The notes: a model not told the origin generated them from the letters alone. A stretch of DNA of 64,000 nt from Lactarius indigo (GCA_025766275.1 JAFKAC010000070.1:1-64000), one strand, 5' to 3'; counted from the first letter of the stretch, positions 1 to 13,383 are shown. Translations and numbers: made by a program.

Positions 1-11
1 GTCCAAAGGGT

Positions 12-955
12 TTAGCCGAGTAGTAGGTACTGGCGTTCACAGGAATATGACATACAAGGCCGTCGTTCCCATCGAAGAGAGAGCTTCGAGTTCCTCTTCT
101 TTGACCCCTGAAGTGCCAATGCATTCGCTAGGAATTTCTTGACACGCGGGGGTGCCACGGTCGCTCCAGGTGCAGGGAGAGGCGTGCTTACCGGAGATGA
201 GAGGGTGCGGAGAGTACGCGTACTAAAAAGACGTTTTGTTCATAGAAAGATTGTGTCGAGGCGAGATATTACACCCACCCGACAACCACGTCTTTTGCGC
301 GTGAATGCGGAGGTCGCCGCTTTTTAGTGGTGGGTCGTGCTTTAGGTGTGGTCCGAGATGGTCGCACGTTCAAGTTGTTCCGAGTCCTTGTTCTAGATTT
401 TTCCAAGGCGGCAGCAAATAGGTGATCCGGGAGGTATTTGCTTGTGGTCGATTGTACTGCGCTGACGCTGTCCCCCTCCGAGTCAAGAGCCCCCGTATCA
501 CCATTTGATATCGGCATATCTTCGTCCGCCGGATGGCTTTGGAAGCTCTCTGAATCTGCAGATTTAATACCGCCCCATTCCTCCCCGCTCTCGCTCCCGC
601 TGACCTGTTCAGTCTCTTCTTCGGCTTCACCCATGGCACGTGTCATCCGCCGAAGGAGACGAGCATCCATGTCACTCCCACCCTCAATGTCATCCACTTC
701 TACCTCGTGATGCTCCAGGTTACGCTCGCCATTCTCACCTGGAGCAATCATGGAGCGCCGCCGCCGACCTGCCTGTGCCTTGAGAATTTCATCACGCCGT
801 TTGTTCGTTTCCCTTATCCTACGCTTCTGGGCGGCGTAAAGGATCCTCAGAGCGTGATCATGGCCTTTTGCTGTTGATGCAGAAGCAGAGAGGGAGAGGG
901 ATTCTGGCTGACCAGACTCTGAATCCGAGTTGCCGTTCTGCGTGGCGTTGTCCAT
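12..955 (-). CDS. Basic, low-complexity nuclear-type protein (unrecognised)
   Basis: Two exons on the minus strand: 955-279, then 222-12, with an intron at 278-223. The ATG at 955 is the first possible start, because the longer open frame upstream begins with GTG. The product is Ser/Asp/Glu-rich with a coiled stretch rich in Lys/Arg near residues 35-65, an acidic middle and a basic C-terminal third containing KYLPDHLFAAA and KKRRPPHSRAKDVVVG. Splicing joins KDVVVG to TRTLRTL. The acidic-then-basic layout is typical of nucleolar ribosome-biogenesis factors, but I do not recognise the family, so the nuclear role is inference. Only 11 bp of the window lie beyond its stop codon. Confidence 0.6.
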
Positions 956-1080
956 GGCCGCCGGTGGAGCCCAGCCTAGGCTTGGTTTAATATCGAGAGA
1001 ATCGGCCACGTGCCGGGTTGACCTTTTATGGCGGAGCTCGACTAAGACCTACTAATTCACGCTTTCCCACTCTTACTATC

Positions 1081-3552
1081 ATGCTCTCCAAGTCGCGCTT
1101 GCGTCGTCTCTTGCCAGGGCGGCGTAGAAACAGGAGGGAAGACCCAATAATACAGGCAGTCCCCATATTGGAGGAGCCCACCATGTTGCACGATGGAGGA
1201 TCAATCCACGAAATGCCTCAAATGTATTCAGCTCAGCAACAGTGTGTATCATCCCTCAGGTCCTCTTTCCTCGGTAGCTCAAAAGCCTCCTACATTTCGC
1301 GTCCTTCCTCAGCCAACCTTTAGTGTAAGTGATTCTTGTCTCCAGTCAAAAAACTTTCTTCTGGACTCCCGTCACGACAGCGAGCCGAATTTGAACATCG
1401 ACTATGGACGTTTTCAAGAGGCCGTTCCTCGTCCGATGTGAGCGCATCGCCGTATATTGTTGCACTGGCTTTCTTACTGACGCGTCTATGGTACCCAGGG
1501 GCTTCGGTGTCCCACCCTCCCACCATACCCCCAGTGTCATTGCTGTGCCAGTATCACAACATTCGCAACATTATGGCGAGCGTGCTATCACTCAGCTCGA
1601 TTACGGCGGAAGTCAAGTAGCCCGAAGCGAGAATTTCCCTCGTTCGCGGCGTCAATCACTGTCGCGCTCGCATTCTCGGCATCGCCCTAGCTCTCGTCAC
1701 AGTAGCAAAGCGCCGGACATATTCATTCACCGTATGTGTTATACCCTCACACCTTCGGGCATGTTACTTCTACTTTCGCAGCGCCATCTATTGCGAATAT
1801 GGGTGAGCACAAGCGATCGGGCTCTCCGGACCCCCTTCCTGTCCCGCCTCCCCACTACAAGGGCAGTCACCGTGACGACAGGGCCCACTACGGTGACCCG
1901 GAACGTCATCGTTCCCACCGCCGTCGCGATCACGATCAGTGTCCACGGTGGAAAGGTAAGCATCCGAGTTTTTGGCTGTGCACCTTGCTGGCCGAAAAGG
2001 TGTGGTATGACTCATGTTTCATGCGCTTATCGCCAACAGGCTTTACGAGTTACGGGCGATTTACCCAGAGAACGCGTCTCGCGTTCATTTGTTAGGCGCA
2101 TGGAACCACACGGCCATCCCGATTTCCAGTTCTCGAGATGTACCGGGCGCAAAAGGGCTGTATGTGTGAGTGAAGATCGTATACCAAACGTAGGTTTGTG
2201 TATGACGATGTCGGTTCTAGATCGGAGTTAACTATACTGGCCAAAATAGCCAGCTCGATGGCTGTGTAAACGACGCAAAAAACGTTTACAACTTTCTGAT
2301 TGGCGAGCATTAGTTCGACTCCGTCCTCGTGGGTGTCGATGCTGATAGTTTCGAGTTGCCTTACAGATCGGCTGGGCTTCCGTACTCGCGACATTATTCG
2401 TCTGACCGACGAGGCGCACGATCCGCGTAACCTGCCCACGAGGGCGAACATCCTTGGCGCAATGCGCTGGCTCGTACGCGGCGCACGCAAACACGACTCC
2501 TTATTCTTCCATTGTGCGTTTCTTTTGGGGTATTGATTTGGACTTCCGACACATTCCTACAGACTCTGACACGGTGCCCAAGTCCGAGACCGGGATGGAG
2601 ACGAGGCAGATGGATATGACGAAGGTAAAATACGGGAGTCATCTTTTGCGCCTCCCCATGCGACGCATAACAGTGATATTTCCTGTGGACTATTCTCAAA
2701 CCGGACAATCATCGACGATGTGAGGATTCTCGCGACTCATTCGTTTCCTTTCAAAGACACTGATTATACATAAAGGAGCTCCATTCTAACCTAGTACCAT
2801 CAATCCTTTCTCTCTGTCGAATTGTCGAATTGACGCTAGGACTGGTAATATAGGTTAAACCTCTCCCGCCTGGGTGCCGCTTAACCGTACGCCCACCTAC
2901 GTTACCTACGCGCTTTCAATATGGATGACCTTCGAACCGTTTTTAGGCCATTATCGACGTGCGTGGCATCTTCTCTCGCGTAGACGCTCCACTCACAAGT
3001 TCCAGTCGTGTCATTCTGGATCTGTCCTGGGTAGGTATTATTCTACAAGGTTGGCCTCTTTTACTGACCGTATGTGTCCTCCGACAGATATACCTTTTGT
3101 TGTACGCAGTTCACTTTTCACCTTGATACTGGAGCTCATTCATGTGAAATAGTATCATTCGGATGGCCGCGTCAGATCCAGTAGTATCACGAAGGAATTT
3201 CTTAGAGAAAAATCCACTCCGGCTGACGTGATCTGTTGGAGCGGCTCTGCGGATTCAGGTACTGCCTTCGGCGAAAAGGAAGGCGGTATCGCCGTGGGTG
3301 CAATGAGCTATGCATTTTTGAGAGTGCTACGTCGGTCTTCTTCTAAAGGGAGCCGTGACAGGATAGCTGACGTTGACAGGTAATAACCCGCGGCCCACAT
3401 ATGAGGATTTATTACGGGATCTACGACGTGCCACTCGCAAATACCATCAAAAGCCGCAGCTGTCGGCATCTCACCAGATCGTATGTGTCCTCAATGTTTC
3501 CACGGTGGGTGCTGAGCTTTTTCAGGATCTTGGGCGACGATTCGTGATTTGA
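1081..3552 (+). pseudogene. Type I metacaspase (caspase-like cysteine peptidase), catalytic domain frame-disrupted
   Basis: Many short exons. The N-terminal part (from about 1081; start uncertain) is Ser/Arg/His/Pro-rich, like metacaspase prodomains. The peptidase domain runs RKRAVC, IGVNYTGQ (about 2222), NFLI, RLGFRTRDIIRLTDEA, ANILGAMRWLVRGA, HDSLFFHYS, QVRDRDGDEADGYDE, VIFPVDYS, IIDDELHSNLV, KPLPPGCRLT, AIID, SCHSGSVLDIPFV, ADVICWSGSADSG, GAMSYAF and ends KPQLSASHQIDLGRRFVI. These are hallmark metacaspase segments, including the Cys motif DSCHSG. Two one-base discontinuities interrupt it: at the His motif (2563-2575, where SGHG is expected) and between VIFPVDYS and IIDD (about 2690-2710). 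The intron at 2303-2366 uses a GC donor and one exon is 12 nt. Intact neighbours argue against general poor sequence, but a local sequence error is not excluded. Confidence 0.8.
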
Positions 3553-3774
3553 GAAGAGTGTGGAACTACCTTGGCCAGCCATAACCCGTGGTCGTGATCT
3601 ATTATGTTGTGTGTATGTACTTGACGCAATGGATATCCGTCGGTTTCAGCACCGCTAATGTCCGTGGGAAGTCAAATCTGAGGAGTATCTACCATAAGAG
3701 GGAATTTATTCCCACAAACACGAGATCACTCGCACAATTCTTCCGTCTCTCTGCCGCTCTCTCTCTCCCACATC

Positions 3775-6700
3775 ATGTCATCCACACAGGCAGAGGACCC
3801 TGCCTCGGAAAATTCCACATCCATACCGAAAGAGCGTCGATTCAAGCTGAGCAGGTATTTCTTTTCGGTCTAGCATCATCTTGTTCTCAATACATCCGTA
3901 ACAGGGCTTGTGATCGGTGTCGGTGGGTGTCGATTCATGCTTTGTCCATCCTTGGGAGTGCTTACTTTTCGTTCTGTAGGCGCAGGAGGATCAAATGCGA
4001 TGAAGGTCATCCGTGCCAGGCTTGTCTGGGAGCACATTCTGCGTGTACGTTCGAAGAGCCTGGCAAAAGAAGCAATCCCCACAAATCCAAGTTTGTCAAC
4101 CACCAAATCCAATTGACTGTTTCCTCTGACACTCGCATTTTCTCTAGACGTACTGCTACCCTGGAAGATCGTATGCACCATCTTGAGAGTCTGATTCAAG
4201 CGATACCTCCCGCTGTTTTCGCCGCGGGTGGCGCAGGTCTTTCCCCATCTTCCCCTTTCGATCGTCACCCTTCGTTCCCATCACCCCAAAACCACACTTA
4301 TCCGACTGCAATACCTCCCCCGTCTCTCAATGTAATCCCCTTGATAAACCCGTCAACCCATTTCACCCTTGGGACGAATGGGTCCCGTCAGTCTAGTCCA
4401 CAAGCCACTGCACCGCCATTTGGTTATCAGAGTACAGCCAACGGCGATGCTTTGGTCTCCGAGCATTCCCCTGAAGAAACTGCCCGCATGTCGCTCTCGT
4501 CCTCTTACATTTATGTCGACGACGAAGGTTTTACTCGCTGGCAGGGAGAAACGTCTGGTCTCCCTATATTGGATCTTCTCATTGAACGACATCGCCCTTC
4601 ACCAAAAATGGAGCGAGACCCAAGTCCACAACATGATTGGTCAAATGGTGGCTCATCCAACCCAGATGGTACATGGTTCCCGGATCGCACCACTCATCGC
4701 ACGGACATGAACCCAGAGCGGATTTGGAAGCTAGTTACCTCTTTCATTGCTCCCGACTTGATGGATTGGTACGTCGATGTCGTGCATCTCGACCACTGCA
4801 GCGCCAACCTACTCATGATCAAGTCTTGTACAATGTTATTTATCGACCTCATACTACTTGATGCCTTTCCTCCACGTCCCAACTTTTCTCAATGTACGTT
4901 CTTGAGGACTAAAAGCTTTCATATTCTTATATTATTTCAGGACTATGGCGACCCTCAGAAATGGGAGAGCCAGGGTTTGTCGCATTCGTAGTTGCGGTTT
5001 GTTGCCTTGCTTCGCGGCATATCGATGATCCACGAGTACGTGCGAACCCGAACGAAGGAGTATCGTCCGGAACCATGTGGTTCGACCTTTTCAGCCGCTT
5101 GCACACACTTCCAGGGGCCGACCGCCCTACATTGTACACCATTCAAGCTACGCTAGTCGCGGGAGTGTATGCTGTTGGGTGGGGTAAACTATCTAAGGCT
5201 TTCGCGCTTTTTTCCGAGTCAGTCACACTCTCGCTTGATGCCGGGCTACATCGATCCACGGATGCGTACGACATTTTTGATGCGATTGAGGAGGAGGTCC
5301 GTAAGCGTACCTTTTGGTGCGTTTATATGTGGGATAAGCAGGCAGGCGCCCACTTCGGCCGACCACCGCTCGTGCGGTTACGTGACTGTGATGTCTCTGA
5401 GCCTGCGGCCGTTGATGATGAATTTATCACCCGCGATTCCGTTGGACCGCAGCCAACAGAAACGCCGAGTAGGATGGGGGCGTTTATATGTGTGCTACGT
5501 TTACTCGTGGTGCTGGAGTCTGTCCTCGATACTCCTCCTCCCAAAGACTTTGGCGACACGTCACCCTTCCTGAGGCGCGCAACGTCGACTCTGGCAGGCT
5601 TTCGACGACACAAGGGCTTGCGTGAGGAGGAGATTCTACTCGACGAGGTCTGCTCTGCAGTGCCCGCGTATTGGCGACACTCGCCCGATACGCTTGCCAG
5701 CGAAGACGTCATTCGCGTCACGCACGCCGAGCGCGTTCATTGTCTCTCACTTTTCATACGCATGCTCATTATGCGCCATCGGTTCTCCGACCTTGTTGCG
5801 GAGCGTGCAGCTATTGGCGAACAAGAACAAAATGAGCAAGAGCGAGATGCCATGACTGTTGCACACTCTGCTGCGTTGCAGCTCATCTCTACTCAGCTGC
5901 AGATCGCGCAAAAAGGTCTTATGACATACTGTAAGTCAACACCATTTACAATCTCAGTGTCTGATGTCCCCGGCCTTCTAGATGGGGTGCACGTGATCCA
6001 CCAACTCACCCAAGCAGGGCGCACTCTTATCGGTTTCTTATTGAACTGCCAAGCCGACGTTCTGCGGCCTTTAATCACACCTGCGCTCGATGGCTTGCGA
6101 TCTTGTGTAGGCCTTTTGCGACGGTTCAGTGGTCGTTATGTGTGTGGCCAGCGCTCCTGTGATATGATGGAGGAGTTTTGCAGGCGTATGTCCCCGTGTG
6201 TGTGGTCGTGATATCACAGATCCTAATAGCCCTTGTAGTCACGCAGATTCCACTTGACAACACGGCCATTTCCCAAGAGCTCATGACAAGCTCTGCGCGG
6301 CCACCCTGGATCAGGCCCGCTCGCAAGAAGAATCCCTCCGGTCCTCGTTCCACAGGTAGCGTGGAGTCTCCGACACAGGATGCGTCGGAATTTGCTAGTA
6401 GCCCCGTCTCTACCGCTCCTCCAAATGCGCCATTTAATCTCACTGTGGGCTTTTCTCCTGTCGCACAGACACAATCTCCGCGACGAATCTCAGTAGAAAC
6501 AGCTTCGCCGACAGGGCAGCTTCTTGACCCACCGAGAGCGGGGGCTGGTAATCTAGAGCTTCCCAAGTCCGATTCCAATACGGGCTCAATTCCCATACCG
6601 TCGGCTGAGTTAATGGCTCTCGTCGAAGGTGGTGGTCTTGATGTCGCAGGTTTATTTCCTGGACAATCTGTTCCCGGGTTTATGGCAGATCTTCAAGCCG

Positions 6701-6780
6701 GCACCTCATACGGACAGTGCCTCATACAAGGTGCATACCTAGGATCAAACGGGATGGCAGGGATTGTGGGTACACCGTAG
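3775..6780 (+). CDS. Zn2Cys6 fungal transcription factor with fungal_trans domain
   Basis: The start is ATG 3775. The N-terminal binuclear zinc cluster is assembled from three exons: after RFKLSR come ACDRCR, RRRIKCDEGHPCQACL and GAHSACTF, giving the C-x2-C-x6-C-x5-C-x2-C-x6-C spacing, followed by a leucine-containing linker (TLEDRMHHLESLIQ). The middle homology region is recognisable: YYLMPFLHVPTF, then CCLASRHIDDPRV, GWGKLSKAFALFSESV and EEEVRKRTFWCVYMWDK, including the conserved GRPP segment. A Ser/Pro-rich tail ends at 6780. The product should be a nuclear DNA-binding regulator, probably of a metabolic pathway; no target can be read from the context. Splicing near 4769-4822 (gtacgt donor) and near 4902-4944 (gttctt donor) restores one continuous frame, so an apparent frame break there is not real. 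Confidence 0.8.
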
Positions 6781-7156
6781 TCAACTGGGTCCGCACTGTG
6801 CGTGGTCGTCGCGAGGGATGTGTGAAAACTATGTAACGTGGTTGATCCCGACTTCTGTCCCTTTCTTAATGCTAATCGTTCTTTAGCCCCCTCCTGTCTT
6901 TATGCTATATTGTATGTTGTATTGTCGATGTAGGTTAGTGATTGTTCGACGGGTGTTGGCAGCCCAAAAGAGAGGATATGTCCCACCAGTTACAGTACCC
7001 ATATGGGAACGCTACCTCAGCTGGGGAATCTATGCAGTGTTGTCAGGGTGACGAGTGTGGTGAAGATATATTGTACACGAAAGAGATCGATATCAGTTCA
7101 GTAAGATTGCGATACATTCGGTATATGTATATAATCAGGGTCATCTTCGAGTTCGT
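6781..7156. other. Convergent intergenic region
   Basis: About 375 bp between the stop codons of the Zn2Cys6 regulator (+) and GCN2 (-). It should hold both 3' untranslated regions. I see no gene, repeat or RNA structure in it. Confidence 0.5.
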
Positions 7157-10100
7157 TCATAACATGAGAAGGTGGACGCGGTCATCTCGAACAGCAAACA
7201 GCAGGATAAAATGATGGCCCTCCGCCCGCCGGCGGGAGACAGCGTCGCGGATTTGAATAGCATAACTTGTGTTTGAATTCGGGAATGAAGACGCCACTAC
7301 CTTCCACATCTCGTCGTCTGTAATCCAACTGGGAGACTTACACAAGATATCGAAGACGTTTGCTGGGGTGTCAATAGCTACCACGGGGATGCCTGACTGG
7401 ACAGCAGAACAGACCCGTAAAGCCATTTCAAACGCTATCAACGAGCAAAGAAAAACAAGGGGGCGTTAGTAGGGAACAGCGTATGAGGAAGTTCTCACCC
7501 TTCTCAAGAAATATCTGTTTGGTTTGCTTCCGTTGTTTTTTCGAGTCTCCCGGAAGTACGAGCCGAACATCCGGCATAGGACCAGACGGCTTGGAGCGAA
7601 CTGGACCTTGCGAATTTTCTAGGAGAGTCGTACCTGATGTTTCGGCATCGATTCGCTTTTGGTCTAAGATTTGCTCTTGGAGCCACGGCACGAGCTCTGG
7701 TCTCGAAACTAAGAGAGAGAGAAAAAAAATAAGTCAGTCGCAACCACTTCGCTAAGGATTACAGGACTGACCGTCATATTCCGTGCCTTTTAAAATGCTT
7801 TTGATTCTAAACGCCGGTTGATCGCGCCGCGCAGAACGCGGGCGGGGACATACGGAAAACCTGCGGGTGTCAAGACAACGTATTGGAGGGAGCGAATAGA
7901 GTCGCACAAGATACCCTCTCGATTGCACAAATCCAGATGATTTTCGTGTTCGCCATCAGGAATGCTTGTTTCGTACATAACGTCCGCACTGATGCTGTGT
8001 CTCCACAAAAGCGACGCGACCTCTAGTCTCTCACTGAGATAGCCAGGTTGGTAGGACACGATGTACACATCGCATCGCCTGGGGCTCCAAAAGCCAAAAG
8101 AACGCTGTTCTTTGAGTAGGTTCTTCACAGAGACAGCTTGATACGCGGCCAAAGCGACGAGGATCCTTTCCAAGGAGATCTGTAGCCCCACTGCGCATAC
8201 GCTGTTCCCCCCAGCTCTCGGGGGGGAGAACTGAGAGATGAGGTCGTCGTATCTAGGGCTCGTCGTTAATCAACTTGGAGTGATCATGGCTCTGTTTGCT
8301 AACCTGCCACCAGCTGCTAATATATCGCTGCGTTTGCTTCGTCTGACAACTTCAAAGCATACACCGCCCTTGAAATAGGCATTATGGCTACTTATCATCA
8401 AAGGGTGGAATAGAATAGGCCTTGCAACCCCAGCAAGAGCAGTGTATTGGAGAGTCTTCTTAATTTCACCCAGGGCGTGTGCCATCAGCGTCACGAGAGG
8501 TGGTGAGATCTTCTCTAGTCGGGCAATGAGTGAATCAATGTCTTCATCTACGTCCACCGAATCAGCTTGCGCAGGCCAGGAAACGAATCAGGGTCTACCT
8601 ATATCACTTAAGACTTCGAGTTCATCAATAGTGCTTCTCAAAAGGCCTCTTTTGAGAAGCATGGCCCGTTTCTGAGCCCAGGAAGACTTGGCTTGAGTGA
8701 TGATCTCAACGATAGGGTCTCGGATGTCGTGCGGGACTCGGCTCAAAGCCAGCTCTACAACTTTAGTCATAGTCAGCGTCATACTTGACGACACTGGTTA
8801 CAGACGCTACCATTCGAATGAGAAATGTGAATTTCATAGTGTTGCGAAAGATTCGGAAACGAATCTAAGCACTCGTTCATGATAATGATTGACTCCGCAG
8901 TCGAGACGGGCCCGCTATTGGCCATGTCAGTCGAAATAATGTCAAAAACGGCGGCTTTGAAGACCCTGGGGTGACCAGCAACTAGGCTGAGGTGTCGTTG
9001 AGAGGGACGAGCAATGAAATAGGGGTGTTTAGACATACTTAGGGCGGTACGTATCACCAATATAAAATCTCTTGATTCGTTTGAGGTTGTGACGCGCAGC
9101 AATGCGTGCAAATGGGATCAACGCGTTATTGGGAAGACCCACGACCTCTCCATGTCTATCCACAAATAAAACACGCGTCGTATCCTCATTATTGTCGGTG
9201 GTCGGCATCATCAATGGGGGCTCCATTTCAATCGCGCCGTGCAAGCGGAATATGGCCGTTAGGGTGTCGCGAACGATTCCATTTAGTGATGCGTGTTCCG
9301 GGTGTTCGACATCGCTATCATAGAGAAATCCTCGTACCCCACGGGATGTCTGATTGAAGAGTGCTGCGAGGACCGCTTGTCGGTGGGGAGAATCGGGCTT
9401 AACTAAAGGATACTGAGTGACCACTCAAGACCTTGATCGCTGACTCACTCATCATCCTCAAAGCACCTTTGAAATACTCATCTTCCAATCTCGGGGGGAG
9501 TAAGCTGCTCTGGGATAACTCAAGGGCAGTCGGACGCTCGTCTGGATTATGTCTGAGTAACCAGGATATAACTGAGGAGTATTTGTCACTCAGTAAATGC
9601 TCTCAAAAACTTTACACAGGATCTTACTCTGGCGCTGACGCGTTCGATGGGCATCCCAGTCACTAGGAAAGATGATGTCCTTCTTGCGCAAATCCTCAAT
9701 GACAGCAATACGTTCAGCTCCAGTTGAAAAGAAGTAATTCATCTCGAAAAACACAATCTACAGATCGTCAGCGCCTCTCCACATAGTCGCAGGTAGTCTC
9801 ACCCCGAGACTATACAAATCCGCTTTGGTATGATTTCGCGGGCCTTTTTTTGGTGATTGCACTTCCGGTGCAATATACATTTTGGTCCCAACCTCTGAGT
9901 AGATGATCATTAGAAATACTCAAAAGGCAAAAATCGGGGACGGACCCAGTGTCATTTCAGCGTCGGCCGTAATCGTGTGAGGGGCCAGTTCGGATGGATC
10001 GACTGCCGCTGCCAGACTGGATGTAGCGAGGCCAAAATCGCCGACTTTAGCCGGCCCATCAACGCGAGTATAAAAATAGTGATCTTGACGACCCGCCTTT

Positions 10101-13100
10101 ACAGTCCCCTTTACCGTCTGTGTTGATCATCAGAACGATATTCGCGATCAAGACCTCTCTGCCGCACCGATAAAAATGTTTGTCAGCTTAATATCCCTGT
10201 GGAGCTGCAAGCTATTAGTTCACAAGACAATGGTATCAATGGTTCACTGACAATCCCCAAACTTGACATATGGACAAGTGCATCAACGACCTGATGAAAC
10301 AACCGCCATGCCTCATCCTCTGAAAGCCCTTCCGCTATGCGCTACGAACGTCTTGTCGGTGACAAAATAGGGAATACTAGAGGTCATCGTACCTCTCTGA
10401 GAGTTTGCCGCTCCACAAATTCCTGTGCAGCAGTTAAGTATAACCCTTGACATTATCCAATAAGGGGCCAACCATCTGAATGTAAAGCGTACGAGGGCGA
10501 GAAGGGGGTGGCGTACGAGGCACTACGTCAATGACCGCGGACCCGTTGCGTGGGGCTTCGAACACCCTGCCAAGATCTTCAGCATCGCTCTCGTCGCCGT
10601 CAACATCCCCATCACTACACTCTGTGACGCCAGATCCAGAGCCAGTGAAATGAATGCTTGGGAAAGAAGTAGAGGAGCGGCTGCCTGAACCGAGGTCATC
10701 GAGATCTATACTGAATGGGTCAGACGAGTCATCGCGACGACGGATTGCGCCCAGAAACGATGTAACTCCATCTGCGGTCTCGTCACCAGAGTCATCAGAA
10801 GACGCAGTCGTAGACAAGGACTCTGAGTCTTCGAACCACGCGGTATAGTATCGCACAATGAACCGGTGCGATAGCCTGCTGAGCGCATTGATTTCTCGTA
10901 GAATTTTATTGTCGGTATTCGGGGTCCGCAAGCGCACCTTCTTGACTGAAAACAGTGGTGTCACTAGGCGATCACCTGTTAAGGGGTGCACAAACCTGCG
11001 TAGATGCGTGAGTCAATTTTGTTGCGCGCTTTGACTACTGAACCGAACGCCCCACGACCCTATCCGCTAATTAAGGAAGCTGTCCATTAATGTTATATCC
11101 GATGACGCGCACTAATAGTTCTAGTTCTTCCCAATCTTCCTTCCATCGGCTAGTTTGCTGCCTTCTCAGAATTGGCACTCTAAAATAGTCAATTTCAGGC
11201 GAACTCGCATATGCATGAGGCACAGGAGTTCTTTGATCTTGATAGGTCATTGATCAATGCGGCAGTCGTGGTCTGAGTCTTCCAAATTCACCTGCAATAG
11301 GAATCGCAACAACGCGAGACTTGGCGAATGATATTTGATCCAATTCCATAAGAATGGTGGCACACGATGTGAATTTTCTCTTTTGCGAGACCATGCTCGA
11401 TGCAATCCGTTGAATGGCGGGGGATATCGGCGCTAAGGCATGTAAGACGGGCGAATGGTCCGCAATCATGGCTTACAAGATATGAGCGCAGCCTGTGCAT
11501 CCGGGAAACGCTCCACAATATCGCGCCCAAGTAACATTTGCAAGAAGATAACCCCGGCGTAATGTATGTCACGAGCCTTGGTGTATATGAACGTCGAATC
11601 ATGGACATCCTTAGCCAGCCTATGACAAATCGGTCACAATTTCTCGGGACAAAAAATTGGACTCCACCAGCTTTCCGGAAGGCTATTCGAATCCACCACA
11701 GGGAGTGAGCTGGGTCCGAATGTGTTTGACCGGTGTAGGTCCAACAACTTGACATAATAACCTGTCATCATAACTTTGAGGAGCTTAGGCCTGCCGGACT
11801 TTACGCGACTTGAGAGACCAATAGTGTGCAACGAGAGCCCTTATCAAAGGCTGAGCCGATGCTTAGGCGAGAAGGAGCGACCCTACCTCTGTGGACGAGA
11901 TCCGTAGTATGTACCTCATTCAATCCTGTCAGAATTTGTATGAGATAGCTCTTTGTAACGTCAAACAGAGTGGAACGTGACTTATATTGATATACGCACC
12001 GAAGCACGCTCCTCGCGCAGTGTCTCACAATCTTCTAACAAGTCGTGCAAGGTGAAATGTGGTCTCTGTTCCATGAGGACCACAAGCTGGGGTGCGCCGC
12101 TAGATTGAGGGAGGGAGAGCTTGACGGCATACAAGTTGGCTACGTTCTCATGATGGATTCCTATGAGACGCTGGACCTCTTCTTGAACGAGCTTCAACTT
12201 CTTACGGCCTTGGTGTGTGGTGTAATAGTGAGTGTCGAATGTGACGAGATGCACCTCAAGCGGGAGCGTTGCGGCAATATCGTCGCAAATAGGTTCAGCT
12301 TGATAGATAATGCCAAGGTAATCTGAAATGTCTTCAGATTGCAGACGACAATGTCAAATGGCGACTCACCGTGTTGTGGGTGGAATAGTTTGACGGCGCG
12401 GAAAGACAACTCGTTGACGTTAATTTCGCGGTCAAAAGATTGTGTAAGGATATCATCGGCAAGTTCGGGCACCTCAGTTGCATCAGACCTTGCCCGATGA
12501 CGGGCTCTGTACTTCTCGCGTTCCACCTGGTGTCGGTGTGCATCTGCTTGCATCTGCTCGTTGAAAGCTTCGGCGAAAAGACGCTCACGCTCCGCCTCCT
12601 CTTGTGCTTCAGCCTCTTCACGTCGCTTCTTTGCCTTGGGGAGTAAACGATCCGTCAGCGTAAACGAAGATCATAATAGTCAACGGACCACCCACCTGCT
12701 CCTCCTCTGACGCCCGTTTGATCATCTCTGAGGCCAATGAACCAACAACTTGTGCGGGTGGTACGATATTGGTGGCAATCCAGTCTTGCGCAGCCGTGAC
12801 AACCTGAATACACGAAAGTAATCAGAACGAGATGTACTCAGTAACATAAATTGAGGATCAAAATGTGTTCCCCTGATATCCAATAACTTTCGAAGAGATA
12901 GCGAAAGAGTGCTCCTTTTTCTCAAATTCTGCCCACCTGAAAGACGATCTCCGTCCCGCGAGACTGTTGTGCTTCAGCCCGAATAAAATTCGAGAGCTTC
13001 GCAACATAATCATCCGAGATGCCCTTGATAGGCTGTTGAACAGCGAAGATGGGGTGGGCATTTGCAGGGTAGGTCCTAGGAAATCTACCATAAAGGTGAA

Positions 13101-13383
13101 AAATGAGCTACAGATGTTAAATTGAAAGATGGGACTTACATGGTGTGTAGGTGAAAATATATCTTGGCAGCGTGTTCGGTGTCTGGGTGTGTGATCTTGA
13201 GGACGAACTCAGGAAGCCTCGCAGCGCCCTACCAGGCCGCTGAGCTTACCATACTGTCGTATTTCAGCGGATTGTACGACGCACCTTCCACGCTTTAGGC
13301 TGGCACTCTATAAAGTCATCGGCATAAATGGATTTGAGAGCGGTGATTTCCTGTTGTTGTTGTTCTGACAATGTCGTATCCAT
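7157..13383 (-). CDS. GCN2: eIF2-alpha kinase GCN2 (general amino-acid control)
   Basis: Full-length Gcn2 architecture in about 20 small exons. The ATG at 13383 opens the RWD domain (EQQQQEITALKSIYADDF; later FPRTYPANAHPIFAVQQPI) that binds Gcn1. A linker rich in K/R/E follows (about 12,450-12,650), then the degenerate pseudokinase (about 11,290-12,400; YVKLLDLHRSNTFGP) and the true kinase: glycine loop GRGAFGSVVKARNK near 11,050, VKKVRL, REINALSRLSHRFIVRYYTAWFED, a long acidic N-lobe insert (10,530-10,830), HRDIKLTNIFI near 10,195 and DFGLA near 10,037. The HisRS-like domain (about 7,800-9,424; RGFLYDSDVEHPEH, PLMMPTTDNNEDTTR) and the C-terminal region finish at 7157. The kinase phosphorylates eIF2-alpha when uncharged tRNA accumulates. 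Joins that I checked by hand keep frame, for example an intron ending gcggatag just before the glycine loop. Some exon limits are approximate. Confidence 0.92.

Noticed and set aside
4740..4990. Apparent frameshifts in the Zn2Cys6 transcription factor
   Set aside because: Two short introns (gtacgt donor near 4769; gttctt donor near 4902) give one continuous conserved frame, so no damage is needed.
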